In this document: one piece after another, positions 51,735 through 60,853 of the stretch
Layout: every line of letters starts with the position of its first letter
Numbering within the stretch: the stretch's first letter is position 1
NCBI GenBank assembly: GCA_945870225.1
Contig: CAMBRF010000002.1
Span: forward strand, 62,001 to 126,000
DNA from: PVC group bacterium
GTDB taxonomy: Bacteria; Verrucomicrobiota; Kiritimatiellia; CAIKKV01; CAITUY01
DNA length: 64,000 nucleotides
Reading direction: 5' to 3'
The notes under the pieces: generated by a model
The model's input: only the letters and a program-made list of their open reading frames with translations
Database searches by the model: none
What the model was told of the DNA's origin: nothing
Position numbers and translations under genes: made by a program

Positions 51735-52388
51735 TCAGGCGTCGGGTTCCGAATGCCGGATGGTCACAAAGTCGAGCAGTTCCGCGCCCGCCTCGATGAC
51801 TTCCAACTCGATCTGCTCTGTGCGTGAAGTGAAGTAATGGAAGGGGATAACGGCACCCATTGCGATCAGCAGTCCGGCGGCGGTCGTGATGAGCGCCTCG
51901 GCAATACCCGAGGCCACCACCCCGCCCTGCAGCGTACCTGCGCCGGCAATGGCGTTGAACGACTTGATCATACCCGTAACGGTACCCGTCATCCCGAACA
52001 GGGGCGCCGAACTGCCGATGAACGACAGAATATTCATCCGCTTTTCAACCGCGCTCATGGCTTGATGGGTGTAGTCCTCCATGGCATCCTGAACCACGGC
52101 GCGCAAGGCATCGACGCGCTTGGTGACCATCCGGTGCTTGGCATAGGACTGCAGGCCCGCCGTCAATACGGCCGAGACGGGACCGGGTGTGCTGAAGCAC
52201 AGGTTAATGGCTTCATCGACCCGGTCCTCCCTCAACAGGGCCAGCACCTTGGCGCGCAGGGATCGGGTGTCGATCTTGCTATTCGCATGAAACGCCACGG
52301 CCCGATCGAACAGCACGGCCAAAGCCAGCATGCTCTCGATCATGAGAGGAATCATTAACGGACCACCACCGATTAGAATCTCCAACAT
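51735..52388 (-). CDS. ExbB/TolQ/MotA-like proton channel protein
   Basis: 217 residues, three transmembrane helices: the first near residues 10-30 (PLMIPLMIESMLALAVLFDRA), the other two around FIGSSAPLFGMTGTVTGMIKSF and GIAEALITTAAGLLIAMGAVIPFHYF. Conserved GTVTGM and TAAGL positions match MotA/TolQ/ExbB. It forms the pentameric stator of the motor. Confidence 0.93.
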   Translation of the reverse strand: MLEILIGGGPLMIPLMIESMLALAVLFDRAVAFHANSKIDTRSLRAKVLALLREDRVDEAINLCFSTPGPVSAVLTAGLQSYAKHRMVTKRVDALRAVVQDAMEDYTHQAMSAVEKRMNILSFIGSSAPLFGMTGTVTGMIKSFNAIAGAGTLQGGVVASGIAEALITTAAGLLIAMGAVIPFHYFTSRTEQIELEVIEAGAELLDFVTIRHSEPDA

Positions 52389-52397
52389 AGGTCACAC

Positions 52398-52799
52398 TCA
52401 CTTTCGAATTTGAGACAACACCTGTCCCGCCTCAACCGGGGACAAAACCAATTTCTTCAACGACAACGACGGTGCCGGTTCCAACACCAGTTCACCCGTA
52501 ACAACATTGTACTGGGCCTCCCCCAGGTCCTCCATGGCCGCCCTTTCGACGAAGGGCCGCTCCCCATGGGCCAGCAACACAATCTCCGTCTCGAAAACAG
52601 CCATCCAGACCCGCGCCTTCCGAAACCACCACCCCACATCCTTCCGTGTTCCCGTGGACCCCAACCAGAGCAGGGGGCGCCCCTCCATCAGTCCGTCCAA
52701 TAGTTGCCGAACCCCTTTGGACAGTCCCGCCAAAGCCACGCCGGGATCAGACGGCAGGCCGGCGACCGGCGAAGGAAGCTGTTCAGGAAATCGACGCAT
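52398..52799 (-). CDS. Small hypothetical protein between giant TPR gene and exbB
   Basis: 133 residues, no signal or membrane segment seen. SKGVRQLLDGLMEGRPLLWLG and AVFETEIVLLAHGERPFVER suggest an alpha/beta fold. No family recognised. It is 17 bp from the giant gene stop and 9 bp from exbB, so it is part of the operon. Confidence 0.6.
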   Translation of the reverse strand: MRRFPEQLPSPVAGLPSDPGVALAGLSKGVRQLLDGLMEGRPLLWLGSTGTRKDVGWWFRKARVWMAVFETEIVLLAHGERPFVERAAMEDLGEAQYNVVTGELVLEPAPSLSLKKLVLSPVEAGQVLSQIRK

Positions 52800-52816
52800 G
52801 GCATATCACCCGACGA

Positions 52817-55800
52817 CTACTTTTCCTCATTGGCTTCGATCGAGGCCAACGCCGCCTCGCTGAGACGCCCACGGGCATACTTGGCCCAGGTTGTTTCGGG
52901 ATAGTCCCATGTCAACTTTTTCAGCATGCGGTACGCATTAACGAAGTCCTTTTTCTTGATGTAGCAATCCCCGCTCCAGTACATGGACTGGGCAATAAGG
53001 TCGCTGCTGGCCTTCTTGGCCTCGATCACCGATCCGAACACCGCGATCGCCTGATCCAGTTCTTCGGCGCGGATCCAGCACTGGGCCGAAAGTACAATCG
53101 TCTTCCCAGCCAGTTGGTGATCGGGGAACCTGACAGACAACCGCGAAAAGACCTGAGCGGCGGTTTTAAACATGTCGAGCATCTGCCGTCTGGCTTTTTC
53201 CTTCTTCACGATATCCGTCTCGGCATTGGTCTTATCCTGACATTCCTTGCCGCGCACCATGAAATACTGCCCGAGCCGGGCGATGGTCTCAGCCACCAGT
53301 TCGTTGTCAGGATACCGGTACGAGAGCTTCACGTACTCCTCGCAAGCCTGTTCAAGCTCGCCCAGTTTCTCGAAGGCCAACGCCTTCTTAAACTGGGATT
53401 TGGGCGCATAAGGGCTGCTTGAATAATTGGAAACCAAGTCGCTGAAGCGGGTGACCGCCTCCATGTAGCGCTGTTTCTTCGCCTCGGGATCCTGAAGTTC
53501 CTCGGCGTATTCCAGGGACAGGTTCGCCAGCAGATAGTCGGCGTGGGCGCGTTCTTCCGTTTCCGGGTAGTCGCGGATGGCCTCCTCCAGCAGTTTCTTG
53601 CCCTGGGCAATTTCGAGCCGTGAGAGTTCCTCCTGCTTCAGCTCGCGATGTTTCTTGGCGAGTTCGAAGTAGGCCTCGGCAATCGTGAACTGGGTTTGAA
53701 CCGCCACTTCGGGATCCGTGAACCGCTTGGTGAACGGCAATACGGTTCCATCAGCTCCCTGACGGATCTGGACCGTGCGAACCATGGGCCGCCCGCCCAC
53801 AGCAGCCTGATAGCTCATATTCACCGTTTCGCCATAGTTGACCGGCACAACATCCGGAGGCAAGGCATTGCTGGTGGTGCCTGAATAGGTGGCCAGGAAA
53901 CTGCCCTTGAACGTGCCCGAGTGCGCAAACGTTTCAACCAGTGACAGAGACTGCGTCACGCTTCCACCCAACACCGGAATCTTCACCGTAATGGCGTCCT
54001 TTTTGCTGGAGACATCGCGCAAGGGATCGACAATGCGCAGATAGACACGTTCCCCGACATAAAGGGTCCGCAACGGCTCCTGATAGCGCTGATCCATGAC
54101 ATCGAAGAACGCATTTGCACTCAACACAACACCGCGCGTCAGCCAGCGGGTCGCCTGATTGGTCTCCCCGGGAAGTTCATACGCCACGGTAATCTCGTCG
54201 TCCGGGCGAATGGTCAGTATCGGCCGGGGCACTTTGCGGGACAAGTAAGCCGTCCGCCCCTCTTCATTGACATAGGATGCACTAATCACACCTGTTTGCT
54301 CATTTTTATCCAGATTGCCTGCCTCCGCACTGCCCCCCCCCTCGCCGAGTTGCATCGGAATGACGAACGTAAACCGGCCGTCGTCCAACGCCTCCAGGCC
54401 GTTCGTATTCCCGCGAACCATCACCGCCTGGTACCCTGGCGGTGGATCAATGGCTCCTGCCTCTCCGGTCGGAAATTCATATTTCAAAGTTCCCGGGAGA
54501 GTTTCATCAAAGGCGTTTGTCTGATCCCGCCCAGCCTGCTTGAGCGCCGAAGACGTCTGCACATAGAGGATACACGTGCTTAGGGGAGACAAGGCGATCG
54601 TCGGGTATTCAAGTTCTGCAATCAACGGGCAGCCAATGAAATTCGTGGCTATACAGCTGCTGTCCACCGTTACTGGACGGCTGGCGGTGAGCGACCTGAT
54701 GATGGGCATGGTCTCGCCGCTGGCAACGTCAGGCTTGTCGACGTTGGCCTTCAACTCTTCCGCATCCAGAAAACGGGAGGTGTAATTAAAGATCCGCAAC
54801 TCGGGCTTGGTGGAAACCGTTTGCTCCACCTGATAGGTACGGTACCACGGAATCCCATAATCGGTATTCTGCTCATCTACATAGGAGAGCACCACGTCGT
54901 CCCCGTCTTCGATCTTCAACTCCGACGGCCGCTGGGGTTCACCGCTGACAGGAAAGAACCTGCCGATAAAGACGCCTGAATGAGCACTGCTCTCAAGCGC
55001 CTCCAGCTCGATAGCCTTGCCCCGTGCCAGCCGTGCCGTAAACTTCAGTTTATCCTGGGCATCACTGACATCGCCATCCGAATCGGTGATGAGCACCGAG
55101 ATCGCATCGCCGGCGCGAAAGCGACGCATGGGGATATACCGGGCCTGGCGTCTACCTCTTTCGTCGACCCCCGAATCGACAAAGGCCGCATTGATTTTGG
55201 CGTTGTAAAAGGTGACGTTCATGAAGGCTTCGAGCACTTTCTTTTCCTTCGTCACAAAGCTCGGATCCTCGTAAATCACCGAGATGCGATCGCCCGGCAC
55301 AATTTCCAGGGTCTGGTTCCGGCGCAGCATGAGAATATCATCCTTGGTCGGCAGCACCTTTATTCCTCCTGCACTGACCAGCGACAGGCGCCGGATTGAG
55401 GGGGCGTCGCCTTCGAAATCGGCGAGTCCGATTCGAATCAACCGGGCGGCGGTATTGGTCGCGAAAACAACGCTGAATGCGTTACTGGCACTGTCGGTGA
55501 CAATTTTGGCGATCTGACTGACGAAAGCCGGGGCATTCTTAGGGCGGTTGATCGTCATGAACATCGCCGTCGGGCATCGAGCCATGAAGGGTTCCTCGGG
55601 AATGTCGCACTGCAATTCGAATTCCGGCTCGCTGCGGCGCTCAGCGGCGATGTAGAGGTCAAACTGATGCAATCCCTTTTCCAGGAGCATGGTGACTTCG
55701 AGCGGCTTACCCCTGTCCCCGGTCTTCCCGTCCAGGGTCAGAATATAGGAAACATCGGTCCGTTTGCCCTTTGTATCCACGCGGAAAGTGCGGCTCCGCC

Positions 55801-58800
55801 GTTCCGAAGCGTAGAACACACCCTGGAAATGGGCGACATACCGGCTCCCCTCGCCACTCGGGGCGAGATTCAGCCGGGCGTTCTGGCCTAACATATCGGT
55901 CCCGATTTTCCCGGAAAGCATACCGGGAAGATAGACCATCTCATTCCCATCCACCATATAATCGGAGCCCAGATATTGATTGAATGCGCTCAGCGTCACA
56001 AGTCGTCCGGCTTGACCGGAGTACTTGACAAGCCGACAACGAAGATAGCCATCCCAATCGGGCATGACCTCCGGCCAGGTCGCCAGCGTGGTGAAGTCCT
56101 TGCCATTCATTGAGGTCTGCACGGATAACCGCTTCAGGCGTCGACCCGGGACATCGGCTAGAATATTCAAACGCCCCAGCATCAAATTATTGTTAAGGTC
56201 TACCGTAAAGCTCTTGGGCCGTCGATTATCGGCCAGGGCAACCCAAGGCGGATAGTTGCTGCCGGAAATGGCGAACGCCGGTTCATTGCCTTCTTCGGAA
56301 TCAGAGGCAAAGGCCGTGGCGGCCGCCGAGGCCGTCTGAACCTTGCCTTCAAACACGCCGGAGTGCGTTTCGGTCTCCGTCAGAACCGCGCCTTCCACCA
56401 GGTCCCCGCTCGAGGTGACCACACGCACTTTGATCTGGTCCTTGCCGGCCGTGATGCTCCGATCCGGATCCATCACCCGCACCGAAACAGGATTGCCGGG
56501 CTTGATCTCGTTATTGGCTCGCACGGAACTGAGCGTCTTTCCTTCCGCCTCCGAAGTCTTGTCGATCACCAGCAACTGGCGCTGAAGTTCAAGCTCCTCC
56601 TGCTCCTCCCTGCTGAGGATCTTGCCGGAGGAGATGGATAGTTCGGCATCCGAGATGACATCGATCGTCGTAACGGTGTCATTCGTGATGCCGGCCGCCC
56701 GCTTGAACTGGTCCGAAAAACAATAATTAACCTTGTCACGGCCCAGAACCTGAAGAATGTGGTCCCCTTTCACAAGCGGGGCCAAGGCGGTCTGCATTTC
56801 GCCCTGGAACTTGGTCTTGGAATCCCCAAAGGGCAGAAGCCTGAAGAACTCATCATCGCCCGACGCCGTCCAAACGCGCACTTCAATGTTGGCCATGCGG
56901 CCGACGACGTTCAGGTTGGGATCGTCAATTTGAACCTTGAGAGGCTTCCCGGGAATGATCGTCATCCGATCCGTCGCCATGCCCACCGGCACATCTGTGG
57001 CTTCGATCAGCTTCTTCATCTTAAGGTTGATTTTACCCTCCAGAATGCGGGCATTGGCGTGATTCATGTTCAAGGCAAACACCTGATTGACGTAATCACG
57101 AGCGGCAGCGACGTCATCCAGTTCGAATTTGATCAGGGCCAGTTGATAATTGCTCTCCGCCTGAAGCATCCGGTCCGAACGGCGGCGCAATTTCTCCAAA
57201 CGCTCAATGGCCGAATCATAACGCTTGGCAATCCGGTCAATATCCGCAATCTTGATCTCCGCCAGGAGGGCGCCCTGTGTGTTCTCAAACTCATGCGCCA
57301 CGGTAATCCGCTCATACTGGGAACGGGCGCGGGGATACTCCTGCCGGGCAAAGGCGATTCCGGCATACACCATCAGAAGACGCGCACGCACCTCCATGTC
57401 GAACCCCTGCGGAGTCGAGTCCACCCATTGGATTAGGCGCTGAGCCAGTGTATCCGCCTGCTCATATTCACCCAATTCGATGTGCCGCTCCACCAGCCAG
57501 ATTGAAAACTCGATGTCTAATTCCTTGAATTCTGACAAGGCGACTTCTTTGCCGGAGAGATATTGCTCCCAAGCCGTATCCAGTTTCCCTTCCATATAAG
57601 AGGCCTGCGCGGCGAAAATGGGATACCGCCGATCCGAACGATCGACCATGAGACTCCCTCCCAGCGTGCTCAAGGCCTTGGATTTGAGGGCCTTCAGGGC
57701 GGTGCGGGACTCTTCCTTGATCCGCCCTCCCATAATCTCAAGGCCAGCTGAACTGTAAACCCCCGCCAGATCTGCGAGCCCATTACCCATCGCCTCGGCG
57801 GAACAACCGGTAAGTTTTTCAGCGAAGGCCGGAACCGCCGCATCCCGGGCAATACGCCAGAACATCGGGATCATGGGGATCAGGTCTTTCGTCCTGCCCT
57901 TCGCCAGCAGGGAATCATTCATCACGCTGATGTATCTCCCGATGACGTTATCTACACCGGACGCAGGCATCCACCAACACTTTGCAAAACAGCGGGCCAG
58001 GACATCCCCCTCCGTATCGGTAAGGGCGACCGAAGACGGTCCCGCTTTCTCAAGCGTCACGACCTGCGGCAGATAAGGCAATGTGAAGGGCGAAGGCGCG
58101 CGGGCGGAACGATCCGCATACAACGTCAGCCTATCGAAGAAGGCTTGCCGTTCTTCAATCGAACGGACGGGCATGAGCGTCAGGGCCGAACGACCGGCAG
58201 ACACCTCATCGAACCGGTTCGTACCGTAGGCCGCGTCCATCTTGGCCAGCATGACGGTGCGCACAGAATCCTCGGCGCCCAAAGCACGGGTAAATAACTC
58301 CCAGTATTGCGCGGCCGAGTAGCGCGCCGGTTGATCGTCGTACCCGAACGGCAACCGGGCAAACTGCCCCAGATGCGCCGCGACCGCATTGACCACCTTG
58401 CGCTGCTCATCGCGTCCATAACTCCAGTACGCCGCATCAACTACTCCGCCAGCTTTGCTGAACTCCTCGATGAACATGTCATCAAACCATCGTTCCACGG
58501 GGTATTTCTCAGCCAAAGTTGGGAACTCATTCCGAATCAAAGCCATATAACTGCATGTGGCGCTGGTGCTATAAACACGATACTCGGGATTCTTCTGGAA
58601 TACCCGCTGGTCAATCAACTTGCTGATCAGGTCCATATCCCGCGGCTCACTGAGGCGCACCCCGCGATACATGTTGAACAGTTCCGCATCGAACTTGCCC
58701 GAGGCCAGCCCGCTCTCGACCGCCTTCGCAAAGATACCGTTGAGCTTGACGCGCATCGCCTGATCCTGAGCCGAAGGAGTGATGGAGCCCAGGCCATAGC

Positions 58801-60853
58801 GCCACCCCGTCCGTCCCACGGGCAGGTTCCGCAGAATGAGGGACAGCCCGCGCCGCCCACCCTGGGAGGTGAGCACTCCAATTTGATCGGCCAGGATATC
58901 GCACTGGAAGTCAAAGGTGTCGAACCGGTCCAGACGGTTGACGGTCAGATACCCCAGCAGGGCCTCACCATAGGGGGTCTTTTTGACTTCATAGTCACGG
59001 ATCGCCTGATACAGCGAACGTCCCGCCTGAACGTAGGCATCCCGATTCTTCTGGCGTACGGCCACCATGGCCTGGGCCAGACTCCGGCAGGTGGCGTTGG
59101 GCGCCTTGGCCGGATCCCCCGTTTCCAATTCCGCCGCCTGTCTGAGAGCGGCCTCAATCGGCCCAACCAAGGCAACGCGCGGAGCCAGAGCGCTGATGAC
59201 CGCAGGGTTATTCCCGCGCCGGGAAGCCTCATGCAGGCGCCGCGTCTCATCCGTCCATGACCTTACCTCCGCCCGAACCCGTTCAAACACCTTGCGCCGC
59301 TCTTCGGGGCTGTAGGGAACCCAATCCAGCAGGTGCAGTTGTTCCACAAACTTGCTCTTGTCGTCAGGTGTCGGCCCGCCCCATTTCCACATCCACACCA
59401 GGGCCAGACCCGCTCCATCCTGGGAAAAAACCGCCAGCGGACTCTTGAAATAATGATCCCGGGCAAACGCGACTATCACATCGAGCCCCGCATTCGCCGG
59501 CAGGGCGTTGGTCGTTGCGCGCGGCATGAGGTTGTAAGCCGGCAGCAGCCTATTGCCAACAATGTCGGCATAATTATCCCCGCTCCCATACCAACTTTCA
59601 TTCACGACGAGATATCTGACCGCTCCCCCGAAATCCGTAGAGGCGGCCAGGGAGTTGATGATCGCCGCCTCCGCGCTGCAAGCGCCCTCAAGGAATTGGG
59701 CCTGCGTCTTATAAACAGCCGGGTTCGCGCTCAGCGTGACGAGCGGAATCATCGTGCGAGCCGGTGATTTCTTAAAGAGTTCAACATGCCGTCCGCCCAA
59801 GGCCGCCCATTGGGACGGCGTGGCTAGCCGACTCAGCCCCCCCGACACATTCCAAGTGAGCAGAGTGGCGCGCTCGGAATCGGAAAGCTTTTCAAACGCA
59901 ACCCGCTCGAAAAACGCCTGTTTCCGGGCAAGCTGCATGGCCCATACCACCTCCGAGGGAGCCTCCACCCCGCCCAGAAACGCGGTAAAGATATCACGCA
60001 CCGTGGCATCCTTGGGGGCCACCTCCACATAAGCCTGTGCCGCCGCCAGAACCCCGTCGAAATCCTTTTCAACGGCGGCTTGGTCCTTCCCGGCCGCACC
60101 TGAACGATAGGCCAGATTCTCGATCAGGAACTTGGCGCGAGCTGCGCGAATCGGACTGCCCCGGATCAGCGCCGGCAGCTGGCGCCCGGGAACGATCGCA
60201 TCCGCATTCCCCGCCCCTGAGGAAAGCAGACGATCCAAAAAGCGGTCAACGTAAGGATAGATCATCCGCTCCTGATCGACAGGGCTTGCCTGGGTCAGAA
60301 TAGACACCAGCCGCTTGGTCATCGCCCCCAGCTGCCGCTGTTCATAACACCGGTCCAGAAACCATTGGTCGTAAATCGTCGCCGCCCCGGGCGCTCGAAT
60401 GCGATCCCCGTTTTCCAGCATGAACTGAAAGGCCACATCCGGCTGGATAATGTAATCCACCAGGATACGGTACAGGTCCGTGGCGGCCTGACTGGTTTCC
60501 GGCCCTGGCGCGGCCGTCTTAAGCATTTGCTTATAGCGCGCCACAGCGACCCGATAATCGCCCGACGCGCTGGCGTTTTCAGCCGCCAGCTTGAGCAGCC
60601 CCAGCGGAACATCAGCATGCTTCGCGAGATAAGACCGGACCACCGGGGTAACGGTCACGGGCCGCCCCAGTTCCTGGCCGAGCTGAAGCAGCTTCATCAT
60701 CTCTTCAGCCGTCATGGCATCCGGGGACTTCTGTCCTTTCACCAGCAACGTGGCAAAAGCGTCCTGCCCGGGGTCCGCCGACGGAGTCTGCGCCCGAACC
60801 GTCGCTCCCAGCGCAACGGCACAACAAAAGAGAATCATAAGCTTATTTTTCAT
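52817..60853 (-). CDS. Giant secreted TPR/beta-module protein (2678 residues)
   Basis: Signal peptide (KLMILFCCAVALGATVRAQ). Residues about 60-1290 are helical with TPR-like repeats, clear near 1180-1290 (YPRARSQYERITVAHEF). Residues about 1303-2320 hold at least four copies of a beta module with D-x-D-rich start and HSG-F-G end (near 1303, 1454, 1914, 2271) and a PA14-like domain near 1667-1738 (YILTLDG, KGLHQFDLYIA). Canonical TPRs finish the protein (about 2388-2675). Probably periplasmic or surface scaffold. Overlaps the 60850 gene by 4 bp. Confidence 0.85.
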   Translation of the reverse strand: MKNKLMILFCCAVALGATVRAQTPSADPGQDAFATLLVKGQKSPDAMTAEEMMKLLQLGQELGRPVTVTPVVRSYLAKHADVPLGLLKLAAENASASGDYRVAVARYKQMLKTAAPGPETSQAATDLYRILVDYIIQPDVAFQFMLENGDRIRAPGAATIYDQWFLDRCYEQRQLGAMTKRLVSILTQASPVDQERMIYPYVDRFLDRLLSSGAGNADAIVPGRQLPALIRGSPIRAARAKFLIENLAYRSGAAGKDQAAVEKDFDGVLAAAQAYVEVAPKDATVRDIFTAFLGGVEAPSEVVWAMQLARKQAFFERVAFEKLSDSERATLLTWNVSGGLSRLATPSQWAALGGRHVELFKKSPARTMIPLVTLSANPAVYKTQAQFLEGACSAEAAIINSLAASTDFGGAVRYLVVNESWYGSGDNYADIVGNRLLPAYNLMPRATTNALPANAGLDVIVAFARDHYFKSPLAVFSQDGAGLALVWMWKWGGPTPDDKSKFVEQLHLLDWVPYSPEERRKVFERVRAEVRSWTDETRRLHEASRRGNNPAVISALAPRVALVGPIEAALRQAAELETGDPAKAPNATCRSLAQAMVAVRQKNRDAYVQAGRSLYQAIRDYEVKKTPYGEALLGYLTVNRLDRFDTFDFQCDILADQIGVLTSQGGRRGLSLILRNLPVGRTGWRYGLGSITPSAQDQAMRVKLNGIFAKAVESGLASGKFDAELFNMYRGVRLSEPRDMDLISKLIDQRVFQKNPEYRVYSTSATCSYMALIRNEFPTLAEKYPVERWFDDMFIEEFSKAGGVVDAAYWSYGRDEQRKVVNAVAAHLGQFARLPFGYDDQPARYSAAQYWELFTRALGAEDSVRTVMLAKMDAAYGTNRFDEVSAGRSALTLMPVRSIEERQAFFDRLTLYADRSARAPSPFTLPYLPQVVTLEKAGPSSVALTDTEGDVLARCFAKCWWMPASGVDNVIGRYISVMNDSLLAKGRTKDLIPMIPMFWRIARDAAVPAFAEKLTGCSAEAMGNGLADLAGVYSSAGLEIMGGRIKEESRTALKALKSKALSTLGGSLMVDRSDRRYPIFAAQASYMEGKLDTAWEQYLSGKEVALSEFKELDIEFSIWLVERHIELGEYEQADTLAQRLIQWVDSTPQGFDMEVRARLLMVYAGIAFARQEYPRARSQYERITVAHEFENTQGALLAEIKIADIDRIAKRYDSAIERLEKLRRRSDRMLQAESNYQLALIKFELDDVAAARDYVNQVFALNMNHANARILEGKINLKMKKLIEATDVPVGMATDRMTIIPGKPLKVQIDDPNLNVVGRMANIEVRVWTASGDDEFFRLLPFGDSKTKFQGEMQTALAPLVKGDHILQVLGRDKVNYCFSDQFKRAAGITNDTVTTIDVISDAELSISSGKILSREEQEELELQRQLLVIDKTSEAEGKTLSSVRANNEIKPGNPVSVRVMDPDRSITAGKDQIKVRVVTSSGDLVEGAVLTETETHSGVFEGKVQTASAAATAFASDSEEGNEPAFAISGSNYPPWVALADNRRPKSFTVDLNNNLMLGRLNILADVPGRRLKRLSVQTSMNGKDFTTLATWPEVMPDWDGYLRCRLVKYSGQAGRLVTLSAFNQYLGSDYMVDGNEMVYLPGMLSGKIGTDMLGQNARLNLAPSGEGSRYVAHFQGVFYASERRSRTFRVDTKGKRTDVSYILTLDGKTGDRGKPLEVTMLLEKGLHQFDLYIAAERRSEPEFELQCDIPEEPFMARCPTAMFMTINRPKNAPAFVSQIAKIVTDSASNAFSVVFATNTAARLIRIGLADFEGDAPSIRRLSLVSAGGIKVLPTKDDILMLRRNQTLEIVPGDRISVIYEDPSFVTKEKKVLEAFMNVTFYNAKINAAFVDSGVDERGRRQARYIPMRRFRAGDAISVLITDSDGDVSDAQDKLKFTARLARGKAIELEALESSAHSGVFIGRFFPVSGEPQRPSELKIEDGDDVVLSYVDEQNTDYGIPWYRTYQVEQTVSTKPELRIFNYTSRFLDAEELKANVDKPDVASGETMPIIRSLTASRPVTVDSSCIATNFIGCPLIAELEYPTIALSPLSTCILYVQTSSALKQAGRDQTNAFDETLPGTLKYEFPTGEAGAIDPPPGYQAVMVRGNTNGLEALDDGRFTFVIPMQLGEGGGSAEAGNLDKNEQTGVISASYVNEEGRTAYLSRKVPRPILTIRPDDEITVAYELPGETNQATRWLTRGVVLSANAFFDVMDQRYQEPLRTLYVGERVYLRIVDPLRDVSSKKDAITVKIPVLGGSVTQSLSLVETFAHSGTFKGSFLATYSGTTSNALPPDVVPVNYGETVNMSYQAAVGGRPMVRTVQIRQGADGTVLPFTKRFTDPEVAVQTQFTIAEAYFELAKKHRELKQEELSRLEIAQGKKLLEEAIRDYPETEERAHADYLLANLSLEYAEELQDPEAKKQRYMEAVTRFSDLVSNYSSSPYAPKSQFKKALAFEKLGELEQACEEYVKLSYRYPDNELVAETIARLGQYFMVRGKECQDKTNAETDIVKKEKARRQMLDMFKTAAQVFSRLSVRFPDHQLAGKTIVLSAQCWIRAEELDQAIAVFGSVIEAKKASSDLIAQSMYWSGDCYIKKKDFVNAYRMLKKLTWDYPETTWAKYARGRLSEAALASIEANEEK